Numbered from the stretch's first letter, positions 24,719 through 34,179 are shown. The stretch is 64,000 nt of DNA from Leisingera coralii (GCF_049056525.1 NZ_JBHUPT010000063.1:25894-89893), one strand, 5' to 3'. Translations and numbers: made by a program. Notes: generated by a model from the sequence alone, not told the origin.

Positions 24719-27700
24719 TCAGGCCACCATCGCCTCTGCCTTCTTCAGGTCAACCGAAACCAGCTGGCTGACGCCCTTTTCCTGCATGGTGACGCCAAAA
24801 AGCCGGTCCATCCGCGCCATCGTCACCGCGTGGTGGGTGATGATCAGGAAACGGGTATCGGTCTGGCGGCACATCTCGTCCAGCAGGTCGCAGAAGCGGG
24901 TGACATTGGCATCATCCAGCGGCGCGTCGACCTCGTCCAGCACACAGATCGGCGCCGGGTTCGACAGGAACACCGCAAAGATCAGCGCCATCGCGGTCAG
25001 CGTCTGCTCGCCGCCCGACAGCAGCGACAGGGTCGACAGCTTCTTGCCCGGCGGCTGGCACATGATCTCCAGCCCCGCATCCAGCGGATCGTCGCTTTCG
25101 ACCATCACCAGATTGGCCTCACCGCCGCCGAACAGATGGGTGAACAGCATGGCAAAGCTGTTGTTCACCTGCTCAAACGCGGTCAGCAGCCGTTCGCGGC
25201 CCTCGCGGTTCAAACTGGCAATCCCGTCGCGCAGGGTCTTCACCGCGCCTTCCAGGTCCAGTTTCTCCGCCACCAGCGTATCGTGCTCGTTCTGCACGCC
25301 GCGGGCGTCTTCCTCCGCGCGCAGGTTCACCGCACCCAAGGCGTCGCGCTGGCGCTTGTAACGGTCGACATCGGCTTCCAGGGTTTCCGAGGGCGGCATT
25401 TCGTCCGGCGACACGCCCAGCTTCTCCAGCAGGGCCTGAGGGGTGATCTGCTGCGCCTCGATGATCCGGCCCGCGGCCTGCGTGACTGCGTCCTTGGCCG
25501 CATCGCTGCGCGCCTCGGAACGTGCCCGCGCCTCGCGGGCCTCGGACGCCAGACGCTCGCATTCGCGCTCCTTGTGGACCGCCTCGCGCAGCTCGGCCTC
25601 CGCCGCGATCAGCGCCTCGGTGGCGGCAGACTTGCGCGCTTCGGCCTCGGAGATCGCCTCGTTCAACTCTTCCCGCTTCTCGGCGATTTCCGCCGGAACC
25701 GCGTTGGCTTCTTCCAGCTCCTCCTGCGAGGCCTCGCGGCGCTCCGCCAGTTCCTCGATCCGCTGCTTGGCGCTGTCCAGCCGGTGGCGCCAGCCCGACA
25801 GCTCCTTGGTCACCTCCTGCGCGCGCTTGGTGCGGGCCTCACCCTCGCGGCGCAGCTCGTCATGGCTGGAGCGGTGGGTCAGCATGGTGATCCGCGCCGC
25901 CTCGACCGACTGCTTGATCTCTTCCACGGCCCCGCGCGCCTGATCCAGGTCGCCCAGCTCTCCCAGGGCCTTTTCCGCCTCTTTCAGCTGCAGGCTGGCG
26001 TTCAGCGCATCTTCCGCATGGCGGGAGACGGAAATGCCCAGGGTCTCCAGCTTGGCCTCCGCGAGGTTGCGGTCGGCTTCGGCCCGGCTCAGCGCGCGGG
26101 CCGCATCGGCCACCCGCTGATCCGCCACCCGGCGCGCCTGGCGGGCGTTCTGGTCGGCCAGCGTCACCTCTTCCAGCTTGCGCAGCAGCATCTCATGCGC
26201 GTCGCGGGCGCCCTCGGCCTTGGCGCTGACGCGCTCCATGTCCTGCTTCAGCGCTTCCAGCTTGTTGAGCTGCTCCAGCCGAAGCGCCGCGGCGCTCGGC
26301 GCATCCTCTGCCCAGGCCCGGTAGCCGTCCCAGCGCCACAGGTCGCCCTCGACCGTCACCAGCCGCTGCCCCGGTTTGAGCTGTGCCTGCAATCCGGCGG
26401 CAGCATCGCCATCAACCAGACCGATCTGCGCCACCCGGCGCGACAGCGCCTCCGGCCCGGAGACAAACAGCGCCAGCGGCTGCACGCCCTCCGGCAGCTC
26501 CGCGTCGTGATCATAGCCCGGCAGGGCAACCCAGCCGGTCGGCCCGTCCGCCTCTGCCAGCGGCGCCCGCAGGTCATCAGCCAATGCCGCGCCCAAGGCC
26601 TTCTCATAGCCCGGCGCCACGGTCAGCTCGTCCAGGATCTGGCCGCCCTCGGCCGTGTCGCGCTCCACCAGCTTGGCCAGCGCGGTCACCTCGGCGCGCA
26701 AAGCCCCCAGCTCCCCCTCGGCCTCGGACCGCTGCGAGCGCGCCTCCGCTTCCAGGCTTTGGGTCTCCGTCCGCAGCTCATCCGCGGCCGCCAGCGCCTC
26801 TTCCGCCATCTCCGAGGCCTCGCGGGCCTCTTCCTCGGCGGTCACGGCAGTTTCGAACTTCTCCGAGGCCAGCTCCAAGGCCTCGCGCGCCTCGCCCTGC
26901 GCGGCGCGGGCCTTTTCCGCCTCGCCTTCCGAGCGGCCAAGCGCCCGCTGGCAATCCTCGACCGCACGGCGCGCCGACTGGTGGCGGGCCGCCAGACGGG
27001 CGACATCCTCGGTCACTTGCGCCAGATGGTCCTCGCGCGCCTGCAGGATCGAGCCCGCATCGCGCGCCAGTTCCGCCGCCTCCGCCAACCTGGCATCATG
27101 CCCTTCGCCGGCCCTGGACAGCTCGCGCTGCTCCCATTCCAGCCGTTCGATGGTTTGGCCTGCGTCGTTGTTCAGCCCGGACTCGCGCTCGATATCATTG
27201 CCCAGCTGCACAATCCGGCTGCTGAGCCGCTCGATCGTCTGGCGCGCCTGCGCCTCCTGATCGCTCAGCGAATCCCGCTGCACCACCAGCCGCTGCAGGA
27301 TGGCGGCGGCAATCGCCTCCTCCTCACGCAGGGGCGGCAGTTTCTCTTCAAACGTGCCGCGCTGCGCCGCCGCCGCGCGCACCAGCGCCTCAGCCTTCGA
27401 CGCCTGCTCGACCCGCACCCGCAGCTCATCCTCGGCCGCCAGCCGTGATTCATCCGCCTCGCGCCAGCGCCGGTACAGCAGCATCCCTTCGGCCAGCCGC
27501 AGCTTCTCGCCAATCTCGCGATAGCGCTGCGCCTGCCGCGCCTGTTTGGCCAGCTGCGCCAGCTGCGCCGCCAGCTGTTCGATCACGTCATCGACGCGCA
27601 GCAGGTTGGCTTCGGTATTCTTCAGCTTCAGCTCTGCCTCATGGCGCCGCTGATAGAGGCCGGAGATCCCCGCCGCCTCTTCCAGAATCCGCCGCCGCGC

Positions 27701-28174
27701 CTTGGGCTTGGCGTTAATCAGCTCAGCAATCTGCCCCTGCCGCACCAGCGCCGGCGAATGCGCACCCGTCGAGGCATCGGCAAACAGCATCTGCACATCG
27801 CGCGCCCGCACGTCCTTGCCGTTGGATTTGTAAGCGCTGCCCACATCGCGGGTGATCCGGCGCACGATCTCCAGGATATCGCTGTCGTTGAACCCCGAAG
27901 GCGCCAGCCGTTCCGAGTTGTCGATCTGCAGGCTCACCTCGGCAAAGTTGCGCGCGGGCCGCGACGAGGTGCCGGCAAAGATCACATCCTCCATGCCGCC
28001 GCCGCGCATCGCCTTGGCGCGGGTCTCGCCCATCACCCAGCGCAATGCCTCCAGAAGATTGGATTTGCCGCAACCGTTTGGACCCACAACCCCAGTCAGC
28101 CCATCGGCAATGACCAGTTCGGTAGGATCAACAAAGCTTTTGAAGCCGTTCAGCCTGAGCTTGGAAAACCGCAA
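24719..28174 (-). CDS. smc: Chromosome partition protein SMC
   Basis: SMC is the ATPase of the condensin complex that compacts and segregates the chromosome. The 1151-residue protein has the N-terminal Walker A GPNGCGKSN (about residue 32), a long coiled coil (about 170-480), a hinge (about 490-640), a second coiled coil, then signature LSGGEQ and Walker B ICVLDEVDAPLDD at the C-terminus. It starts with TTG; AAGGGG five bases upstream supports this, and homology begins exactly there. No scpA or scpB is nearby. Confidence 0.97.
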   Translation of the reverse strand: MRFSKLRLNGFKSFVDPTELVIADGLTGVVGPNGCGKSNLLEALRWVMGETRAKAMRGGGMEDVIFAGTSSRPARNFAEVSLQIDNSERLAPSGFNDSDILEIVRRITRDVGSAYKSNGKDVRARDVQMLFADASTGAHSPALVRQGQIAELINAKPKARRRILEEAAGISGLYQRRHEAELKLKNTEANLLRVDDVIEQLAAQLAQLAKQARQAQRYREIGEKLRLAEGMLLYRRWREADESRLAAEDELRVRVEQASKAEALVRAAAAQRGTFEEKLPPLREEEAIAAAILQRLVVQRDSLSDQEAQARQTIERLSSRIVQLGNDIERESGLNNDAGQTIERLEWEQRELSRAGEGHDARLAEAAELARDAGSILQAREDHLAQVTEDVARLAARHQSARRAVEDCQRALGRSEGEAEKARAAQGEAREALELASEKFETAVTAEEEAREASEMAEEALAAADELRTETQSLEAEARSQRSEAEGELGALRAEVTALAKLVERDTAEGGQILDELTVAPGYEKALGAALADDLRAPLAEADGPTGWVALPGYDHDAELPEGVQPLALFVSGPEALSRRVAQIGLVDGDAAAGLQAQLKPGQRLVTVEGDLWRWDGYRAWAEDAPSAAALRLEQLNKLEALKQDMERVSAKAEGARDAHEMLLRKLEEVTLADQNARQARRVADQRVADAARALSRAEADRNLAEAKLETLGISVSRHAEDALNASLQLKEAEKALGELGDLDQARGAVEEIKQSVEAARITMLTHRSSHDELRREGEARTKRAQEVTKELSGWRHRLDSAKQRIEELAERREASQEELEEANAVPAEIAEKREELNEAISEAEARKSAATEALIAAEAELREAVHKERECERLASEAREARARSEARSDAAKDAVTQAAGRIIEAQQITPQALLEKLGVSPDEMPPSETLEADVDRYKRQRDALGAVNLRAEEDARGVQNEHDTLVAEKLDLEGAVKTLRDGIASLNREGRERLLTAFEQVNNSFAMLFTHLFGGGEANLVMVESDDPLDAGLEIMCQPPGKKLSTLSLLSGGEQTLTAMALIFAVFLSNPAPICVLDEVDAPLDDANVTRFCDLLDEMCRQTDTRFLIITHHAVTMARMDRLFGVTMQEKGVSQLVSVDLKKAEAMVA

Positions 28175-28339
28175 AGCTGCCCCTTCGTGATTCCGTATCG
28201 AGAAAGTTCAGCGGTTCCTATCGCGTGTGTCAACGCTCCGCACCCCCAAATCGGGGCAGGATCGTTTCAATTCACACCATATCTTGTGGATAACCCGCAG
28301 GATCCGGCGGTGTTTTGCCAAGCAGGAGCTGTTTGGCCG

Positions 28340-29548
28340 TCAGACGGACCGCAACAGCCGCCCCAACCGGGCAATGCCCTCCTGAATGGCTGCATGGTTG
28401 GAATTGGAAAAGCTCAGCCGGATCGTGTTCTGACCGCTGCCATCGGCAAAAAACGCCTGCCCCGGCACAAAGGCCACCTTCTCCGTCTCCAGCGACCGCG
28501 CCAGCAGGTCCGCGCCTTTCATGCCCTCCGGCAGCGTCACCCAGACAAACATGCCGCCCTCGGGCCGGGTCCAGTCCACTCCCTCCGGCATGTGCTCCTC
28601 CAGGGCCGCCAGCATCACATCCCGGCGGCGCTGATAGACCGCGCGCAGCTGCTCCACATGCGCATCGAAACAGGCCTCTGCAACGCCATGCACCGCCATC
28701 TGGTTGATGGTCGACGTGTGCAGGTCCGCCGCCTGTTTCAGCAGCACCATCTGCGAAATCACCGGCTTGGCCGCCACCGCCCAGCCGATCCGCAGCCCGG
28801 GTGCCAGCGTCTTGCTGAAGGTGCCGCAGTAGACCGTCCGGCAGTCCTCGATCGAGCCCTTCTGCTCCAGCTCCAGCGCCAGCACCGGCGGCACCGGCTC
28901 GCCGTCAAAGCGCAGCGACTGATAGGCGGCATCCTCGATGATGGCGCAGTCCAGCGTGTCCGCCAGTTCCAGCAGCCGCAGCCGCCCGGCGCGGTCCAGC
29001 GTCTCCCCGGTCGGGTTGGCGAAGTCCGGCGACAAATACGCAAATTTCACCGCACTTCCCGCCTCCGCCGCGCCCTCGGCATAGCTCTCGGCGGTGCGGT
29101 TACCCTTCAGCGACAACCGGTCATAGCGCGGCTCATAGGCGTTGAACGCCGCCAGGGCGCCAAGGTAAGTCGGCCAGCCCACCAGCGCAGTGTCCCCAGG
29201 CGACAGGAACAGCTTGCCCAGGTAATCCAGCGCCTGCTGGGAGCCGGAAGTGATCAGCACATTCTCCGCGTCGCAGACAATCCCGATCTTCGCCATCTCC
29301 CGCACGATCCATTCGCGCAGCGACAGGTAGCCCTCGCTCACCGAATACTGCAAAGCCAGCGCCTGACGCTCCGGCGTCAGCGCCGCCTGGTAGGCCTCGG
29401 CAAACTCATCCGCCGGGAACAGTGCCGGGTCCGGGATACCGCCGGCAAAGGAGATGATGTCCGGCTGATCCAGCAGCTTCAGCAGCTCGCGGATTTCCGA
29501 CGCCTTCATCCGCGCATTCCGGGTGGCAAATATCTGGTTCAGCTGCAT
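28340..29548 (-). CDS. PLP-dependent aminotransferase (2-aminoadipate/LysN-like)
   Basis: This fold-type I aminotransferase of 402 residues belongs to the MocR-catalytic-domain-like group with 2-aminoadipate and valine-type aminotransferases. Marks are ISFAGGIPDPALFP, ITSGSQQALD, YLSPDFANPTGE and the PLP Lys in GTFSKTLAPGLRIGW near residue 239. GAGGAGAGAGGC precedes the ATG. It is divergent from a GntR-type regulator, which may control it. The amino acid substrate is not certain. Confidence 0.88.
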   Translation of the reverse strand: MQLNQIFATRNARMKASEIRELLKLLDQPDIISFAGGIPDPALFPADEFAEAYQAALTPERQALALQYSVSEGYLSLREWIVREMAKIGIVCDAENVLITSGSQQALDYLGKLFLSPGDTALVGWPTYLGALAAFNAYEPRYDRLSLKGNRTAESYAEGAAEAGSAVKFAYLSPDFANPTGETLDRAGRLRLLELADTLDCAIIEDAAYQSLRFDGEPVPPVLALELEQKGSIEDCRTVYCGTFSKTLAPGLRIGWAVAAKPVISQMVLLKQAADLHTSTINQMAVHGVAEACFDAHVEQLRAVYQRRRDVMLAALEEHMPEGVDWTRPEGGMFVWVTLPEGMKGADLLARSLETEKVAFVPGQAFFADGSGQNTIRLSFSNSNHAAIQEGIARLGRLLRSV

Positions 29549-29669
29549 GCCTCTCTCCTCGCGTATGATCTAGGCTCACGGTAGGAGAGTGCAAAACAAA
29601 GTCAACAATGCTGACCTACTGTTACAGCCATCGTGATCCCTGCCCGCCCTTGCAGCTGCCTCCTGCGCG

Positions 29670-29688
29670 TGGTCATATGTTTTGACCA
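29670..29688. promoter_or_regulatory. Likely FadR-type operator between divergent genes
   Basis: TGGTCA-N7-TGACCA is a perfect inverted repeat 18 bases upstream of the regulator ATG and about 120 bases from the aminotransferase start. It resembles the TGGT...ACCA sites of FadR-subfamily GntR regulators, so autoregulation is likely. Confidence 0.6.
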
Positions 29689-29706
29689 ATTCAGCAGAGC
29701 GCCAAG

Positions 29707-30477
29707 ATGCCGTTTCAGAAAGTCCAGCCCGAAAAACTCTCCGCCTCCGTCGTCAAGCAGATCGAGCAGCTGATCCTGCGCGGCATTCTTTCGCCGGGCG
29801 AGCGCCTGCCTGCCGAACGCGAACTGGCGGAGCGGCTGGGCGTCTCCCGCCCGTCCTTGCGCGATGCCATCGGCGAGCTGCAGGCGCGCGGCCTGCTGGC
29901 GTCCAAGGCCGGCTCCGGCGTGTTTGTGGCGGATGTCCTGGGCTCTGCCTTCTCGCCTGCCCTGATCCAGCTCTTCGCCACCCATGACGAGGCGGTGTTT
30001 GACTACCTCTCCTTCCGCCGCGACATGGAGGGGCTCGCCGCCGAACGCGCCGCCCGCTTCGGCTCCGACTACGACCTGCAGGTGATCCAGGCGATCTTCG
30101 AAAAGATGGAAGCGGCCGGCAATCCGGCCACCTCCGAGGAAGCCGCCAAGCTCGACGCCCAGTTCCACTCCGCCATCATGGACGCCAGCCACAACGTGAT
30201 CATGCTGCACATGATGCGCTCGATGTTCGATCTGCTGCGCGAGGGCGTCTTCTACAACCGCCGCATCATGTTCCAGCAGCACACCACCTATGAAGCGCTG
30301 CTGGAGCAGCACCGCACCATCAACGCCGCCCTGCAGGCCCGCGACCCGCAGGCTGCCCGCACCGCGGTCGAGGCGCATCTGGATTATGTCAAACAAGCCC
30401 TCACCGACCACCAGCGCGCCGAGCGCAACGCAGAGGTGGCAAAGCAGCGGCTGGAGCATGAGACAGGCAGGGGGTGA
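29707..30477 (+). CDS. FadR-subfamily GntR transcriptional regulator
   Basis: The 256-residue protein has an N-terminal winged helix (LPAERELAERLGVSRPSLRDAIGELQARGLL, residues about 37-67) and an all-helical FCD ligand domain. The FCD metal-type residues appear in LDAQFHSAIMDASHN and LEQHRTINAALQARD. It is most like PdhR/LldR/GlcC, which sense small carboxylates. The effector is unknown. A matching palindrome lies just upstream at 29670. Confidence 0.92.
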   Translation: MPFQKVQPEKLSASVVKQIEQLILRGILSPGERLPAERELAERLGVSRPSLRDAIGELQARGLLASKAGSGVFVADVLGSAFSPALIQLFATHDEAVFDYLSFRRDMEGLAAERAARFGSDYDLQVIQAIFEKMEAAGNPATSEEAAKLDAQFHSAIMDASHNVIMLHMMRSMFDLLREGVFYNRRIMFQQHTTYEALLEQHRTINAALQARDPQAARTAVEAHLDYVKQALTDHQRAERNAEVAKQRLEHETGRG

Positions 30478-30600
30478 AACATCGGGCCATAGCAGAAGTG
30501 CCGGAGGAAACGGACCTTGAAGCGGTCAGAGACTAATTGGAACATCCTGATTGGATCGGCAAGATCAGGGTCAGAAAACCAAGGCTGAGGGAACGCCACA

Positions 30601-31146
30601 ATGGTCAGGCACCACTGCAGTATTGCAACTCTATTTTCGCTATTTCTTGGGGCGGCGCTGCCTGGCGCTGCCACCGCACAAAGCTCCTACGAAGCCATGC
30701 GGGCGGTTTTCGACGTCTGTGTCTCCAACGCGCGTAGCGGCACTTTAATGACTGAGCAGCAAATGCTGGCTGAAGTTGAATTTGATACTGCCAACCAGCA
30801 GGGGCTAAACCCACAAGATTTTTCTTTTCAAGTTGAGGCGGGAGAATACTTTAGTTGCGTGGTTTGGACAGAAGCGGCTCACTATAACGCACATGAGTTT
30901 CGCTCTTATGTTGATGCCTATGTGCCGCTGATTTCAATTTCCGCCAAAGAACAGAACTGCGTCTGGTTGCCGGTTTTTCCCAAAAATTCATGCGTTCTCC
31001 CAATTGAGAAAGCCAAGCATCCAAGTGGCTGGGAGTACCGTTTTAAAATTTCGTTCGAGATCTTCGCACACAAATATGCAGCTATGATCGTCCGTCCAGT
31101 TCTTGCTTTTGATCCAAAAGGTTATGCTCATCGTCCAAACAACTGA
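30601..31146 (+). CDS. AT-richer secreted orphan protein
   Basis: The 181-residue protein has a signal peptide (IATLFSLFLGAALPGAATA) and four or five Cys residues in the mature part (VCVSNA, FSCVVW, NCVWLP, SCVLPI), so it is probably disulphide-bonded in the periplasm. No family is recognised. Its codons (many TTT, ATT, AAA, TTA, GAA) are AT-richer than any neighbour, which suggests acquisition by transfer. It lies between a GntR gene and the F0 operon terminator. Confidence 0.7.
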   Translation: MVRHHCSIATLFSLFLGAALPGAATAQSSYEAMRAVFDVCVSNARSGTLMTEQQMLAEVEFDTANQQGLNPQDFSFQVEAGEYFSCVVWTEAAHYNAHEFRSYVDAYVPLISISAKEQNCVWLPVFPKNSCVLPIEKAKHPSGWEYRFKISFEIFAHKYAAMIVRPVLAFDPKGYAHRPNN

Positions 31147-31213
31147 AGGTCAGTAGTTGATGCAAAACTATTGAATGAATATTGGTCGATATAGGGTGCA
31201 AAGCTTCCTTCAC

Positions 31214-31245
31214 AAAAAACCCGGCCACTCGGACCGGGTTCTTTT
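31214..31245. terminator. Bidirectional terminator at the end of the F0 operon
   Basis: AACCCGG (31218-31224) pairs with CCGGGTT (31234-31240). Six A's on the left give a T-run for minus-strand transcripts, and CTTTT on the right serves plus-strand ones. It lies about 25 bases beyond the atpF stop. Confidence 0.85.
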
Positions 31246-31268
31246 AACTTGTCTGTATCAGCCAGAGC

Positions 31269-31829
31269 TTAGTGCAGCTTGGCGTCCACGTCCGCGATGG
31301 CGGCGTCGATCAGCTTGTTGGCCTCGGTTGCGGTCATCTGCTTGGAGATCACCTGATCCGCTGCGGCAACGGCAATCGAGATTGCCTGGTCGCGCACTTC
31401 CTTCACAGCCGAAGCTTCTGCCGAAGCGATCTGCTCCTGGGCAGCCGCCAGACGGCGGGCGATGGAGGTTTGCAGATCCGCCTTTGCAACTTCCGCTGCA
31501 CGGGCAGCTTCGTCACGGGCGGCCGCCACGATCTGATCGGCCTGGGTCTGAACTTCCTGCTGCTTGCGCTCGTACGACGCCAGAATGGTCTGGGCCTCTT
31601 CACGCAGCGCGCGGGCTTCGTCCAGTTCCTTCTGGATGGCCTCGGCACGGTTGTCCAGCTGGTTGCCCAGCAGGCCCGGCACCTTGGCCAGCAGCAGGAT
31701 GCCGACGAACAGAAGGAAAGCCAGCAGAACAACGAAATCGGTGTTGCCCAGCGACAGGAACGGGCCTTCTGCCGCCAGCGCCGGGCCGGCCGCGCCAAAG
31801 GTCAGGGCAAGAGCGAGAATATTGCGCAT
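31269..31829 (-). CDS. atpF: F0F1 ATP synthase subunit b
   Basis: Subunit b is part of the peripheral stalk holding F1 to F0. The 186-residue protein has an N-terminal hydrophobic segment, a membrane helix near residues 28-48 (FVVLLAFLLFVGILLLAKV) and a long Ala/Glu/Gln-rich coiled coil. Start MRNILALALTFG is chosen for its ribosome binding site AAAGGATAAGGAC; the longer frame overlaps b'. It is the last gene of the F0 operon. Confidence 0.95.
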   Translation of the reverse strand: MRNILALALTFGAAGPALAAEGPFLSLGNTDFVVLLAFLLFVGILLLAKVPGLLGNQLDNRAEAIQKELDEARALREEAQTILASYERKQQEVQTQADQIVAAARDEAARAAEVAKADLQTSIARRLAAAQEQIASAEASAVKEVRDQAISIAVAAADQVISKQMTATEANKLIDAAIADVDAKLH

Positions 31830-31833
31830 GTCC

Positions 31834-32382
31834 TTATCCTTTCGTCCGCTCTGCAACTGCCGCGGCAATTGCGTCTTTGTCTGCCGATCCGCCCAGCGCG
31901 GTCACCAGCGCCTCTGCGGTGTCGGTGGCAACAGCCTTGACGCTTTCCAGCGCGCCGGCCTTGATTTCGGCGATCGCCTTTTCGGACTCGGCAGCCTTGG
32001 CAGCGATCTGCTCGTCTGCTTTGGCGATGGCCTCGTCCAGCCCGGCCTGGATTTCTGCGCGGGTTTCAGCAGCGATGCGCTGAGCTTCCGCACGGGCATC
32101 CGCCAGAGCCTTGTTATATGCGTTTTCGGCCTCGACAGCCTTGGCTTTCAGGTCTTCAGCCGCGGCGAGGTCGTTGGTGATGGTCCCCTGACGCTCGGCC
32201 AGCACCGCAGCGATGCGGGGCAGCGCGACGCGCGACAGAATGAGGTAGATCACGACCAGGGCAACCGCGAGCCAGAAGATCTGGTTCCCGAAGGTCGAGA
32301 AGTCCAGCTGAGGCATGCCCGGAGCAGACCCGTGCGCTGCGTCTGCGGCGCCGTGTGCTGCGTCTTGCGTATTAGATGCCAT
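31834..32382 (-). CDS. atpG: F0F1 ATP synthase subunit b'
   Basis: This is the second, diverged b-type stalk subunit (b', often atpG or atpX) found in alphaproteobacteria and phototrophs. The 182-residue protein has an N-terminal hydrophilic tail, a helix (IFWLAVALVVIYLILSRVAL, about residues 37-56) and a long coiled coil. AAGGAGGACGAC precedes the ATG. It ends four bases before the atpF start. With atpF it would form a heterodimeric stalk. Confidence 0.94.
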   Translation of the reverse strand: MASNTQDAAHGAADAAHGSAPGMPQLDFSTFGNQIFWLAVALVVIYLILSRVALPRIAAVLAERQGTITNDLAAAEDLKAKAVEAENAYNKALADARAEAQRIAAETRAEIQAGLDEAIAKADEQIAAKAAESEKAIAEIKAGALESVKAVATDTAEALVTALGGSADKDAIAAAVAERTKG

Positions 32383-32470
32383 GTCGTCCTCCTTGGGAAC
32401 TTGCCGTTACACCGGGCAGTGCAGGATTAGGCCGCACTGCCCGGCCGTAAGGAAATAGGTTCCTAAGGTC

Positions 32471-32707
32471 TTAGACGGCGAACATCAGCAGCAGAGCGAC
32501 CAGGAACGAGAAGATGCCCAGTGCTTCTGCAAACGCGATGCCGATGAACAGGGTTGCGGTCTGGCCGGCTGCTGCCGACGGGTTGCGCAGCGCGCCTGCC
32601 AGGAAGTTGCCAGCCACGTGGCCCACACCGATTGCGGCTGCGCCGGAACCGATTGCTGCCAGGCCTGCGCCGACGAACTGACCGAGTTGTGCGATATCGC
32701 CTTCCAT
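32471..32707 (-). CDS. atpE: F0F1 ATP synthase subunit c
   Basis: Subunit c forms the rotating ring. The 78-residue hairpin has two helices: a glycine-rich first (GAGLAAIGSGAAAIGVGHVAG), the polar loop RNPSAA, and the second carrying the proton-binding Glu in FIGIAFAEALGIF. There is no sign of a sodium-binding pattern. GGAGAGAAATC precedes the ATG. Confidence 0.97.
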   Translation of the reverse strand: MEGDIAQLGQFVGAGLAAIGSGAAAIGVGHVAGNFLAGALRNPSAAAGQTATLFIGIAFAEALGIFSFLVALLLMFAV

Positions 32708-32795
32708 GATTTCTCTCCTTACGATGGAATGTGGTGATTTCTAGGGTGGGCAGGCCCCGTCAGGGCGCCGCCCGCTTAGCTTTCAGATCCTGGCC

Positions 32796-33599
32796 TTAGT
32801 GGCTCGGGTGCAGTGCGTCCTTCAGGTACACGCAGGTCAGGATGGTGAACACGTAGGCCTGGATGAAGGCCACCAGAACTTCGAGGGCGTAGACTGCGGT
32901 GATCGCGAAGATCGGCAGGAAGCTGAACAGGCCCAGGGCGCCAGCGAAACCTGCGAACACCTTCAGAACCGCGTGGCCAGCCATCACGTTACCGGCAAGA
33001 CGGATGGAGTGGCTGACAGGGCGCACGAAGTAGGAAATCAGTTCGATGATGGCCAGGATCGGGCGGAGCGCCAGCGGCGCGCTCGACACCCAGAACAGGC
33101 CCAGGAAACCGGCGCCGTTCTTGACAAAGCCAACCACGGTCACGGTGATGAACACCAGCGCCGCCAGGATCGCGGTCACCGCGATGTGCGAGGTGGTGGT
33201 GAAGGACATCGGGATCAGGCCCAGGAAGTTGGCCATCACGATGAACATGAACAGGGTCATGATGTAGGGGAAGAACTTGACGCCGTCCTTGCCGGCCACG
33301 TCCTCGACCATCTTGTAGATGAAGCCATAGGCCAGTTCCGCCACCGACTGGGTGCGGCCCGGCACGATGGCGCGGCGCGAGGAGCCCAGCACCAGCAGCG
33401 CGAACACGGCCAGAACCGCCAGGCCCATCCACAGGGTTACGTTGGTCGGGGTGTACCAGGAGACGTGGTCACCGCCGAACAGCGGCTTCACGATGAACTG
33501 GTCCATCGGGTGGATCGCCAGCTTTGATTCCGCCGGAGCGAAAATCAGGCCCGACACTACGACCAGTGCCAGAACTGCGAAAAAGAAAATTTTGCCCAT
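32796..33599 (-). CDS. atpB: F0F1 ATP synthase subunit a
   Basis: Subunit a provides the proton half-channels. The 267-residue protein has about five or six membrane helices, the essential Arg in SHSIRLAGNVMAGH (about residue 190) and the C-terminal helix FIQAYVFTILTCVYL. ATG 33599 has AGGAG ten bases upstream; the frame upstream of it overlaps atpI. Standard order atpI-B-E. Confidence 0.96.
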   Translation of the reverse strand: MGKIFFFAVLALVVVSGLIFAPAESKLAIHPMDQFIVKPLFGGDHVSWYTPTNVTLWMGLAVLAVFALLVLGSSRRAIVPGRTQSVAELAYGFIYKMVEDVAGKDGVKFFPYIMTLFMFIVMANFLGLIPMSFTTTSHIAVTAILAALVFITVTVVGFVKNGAGFLGLFWVSSAPLALRPILAIIELISYFVRPVSHSIRLAGNVMAGHAVLKVFAGFAGALGLFSFLPIFAITAVYALEVLVAFIQAYVFTILTCVYLKDALHPSH

Positions 33600-33639
33600 C
33601 GGTCCGCTTCTCCTGTCGCCGGCAGCCGATCCCGTCGGA

Positions 33640-33984
33640 TCAGTCCCGGTCTTGCGCATTTTTTTCGGCCTCATCGGCCAGTTTCTTGTCCTGGATCTCC
33701 TGCGCGCTGCGAAGCATTGTCTTCACCCCGGCCGCAAGCCCCAGCAGTATGAACAGCACCATGAAGATCGGGAGCGTGCCAAACAGCAGGTCGAGCCCGT
33801 ATCCGATGCCAAAGCCGATCGCGAGACCGGCCACCAATTCGATCACCATCCGCCAGGCGAGGTTCGCCATCGAATAGTGCTCATCCGCGCGCGGCTTGGG
33901 CTCCTGGGCCTTACGCGCCGCCGCCAGCTTCTCCTCCAGCTGCGCCATGCGCTGCTTTTGGTCGTCGTCGGTCACGGGCGCCAT
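33640..33984 (-). CDS. atpI: ATP synthase accessory protein AtpI
   Basis: AtpI/Z proteins assist c-ring assembly. The 114-residue protein has a charged N-terminus and two helices (IELVAGLAIGFGIGYGLDLLFG and FMVLFILLGLAAGVKT), then a charged tail. ATG 33984 is favoured because a promoter seems to lie at 34008-34036, which rules out the TTG at 34020; its own ribosome binding site is poor. It heads the F0 operon. Confidence 0.88.
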   Translation of the reverse strand: MAPVTDDDQKQRMAQLEEKLAAARKAQEPKPRADEHYSMANLAWRMVIELVAGLAIGFGIGYGLDLLFGTLPIFMVLFILLGLAAGVKTMLRSAQEIQDKKLADEAEKNAQDRD

Positions 33985-34007
33985 CCTCACGCGAATTTCT
34001 GAGAGGG

Positions 34008-34036
34008 TTGCTAAGGCCAAGGGGCTAAGGAGTCAA
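34008..34036 (-). promoter_or_regulatory. Candidate promoter of the F0 operon
   Basis: On the minus strand TTGACT (34036-34031) and TAGCAA (34013-34008) are separated by 17 bases. Transcription would start near 34001, leaving a leader of under 20 bases before the atpI ATG. The -35 is strong and the -10 is moderate. Confidence 0.4.
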
Positions 34037-34161
34037 TTACAAGGATTGAAGATTCAGATTCACACCAAGCCATTGAAAATGAATGGATAAATATGTAACA
34101 GCACAAGCCGCGCCGCCGTGCCGCAGCACCCGTTAGCGCCAAACCGCCCCGGATTCCATAT

Positions 34162-34177
34162 TCAACCGAAAGGTTGA
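34162..34177. terminator. Small hairpin after the EamA gene
   Basis: TCAACC-GAAA-GGTTGA forms a six-base stem with a four-base loop right after the transporter stop. The T-run is on the plus-strand side, so its role for the minus-strand gene is weak. Confidence 0.35.
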
Positions 34178-34179
34178 TT

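Noticed and set aside
24830..27448. Long open frame antisense to smc
   Set aside because: Same codon-bias shadow; the sense SMC protein is complete and the antisense product has a low-complexity Arg/Leu/Gln composition.
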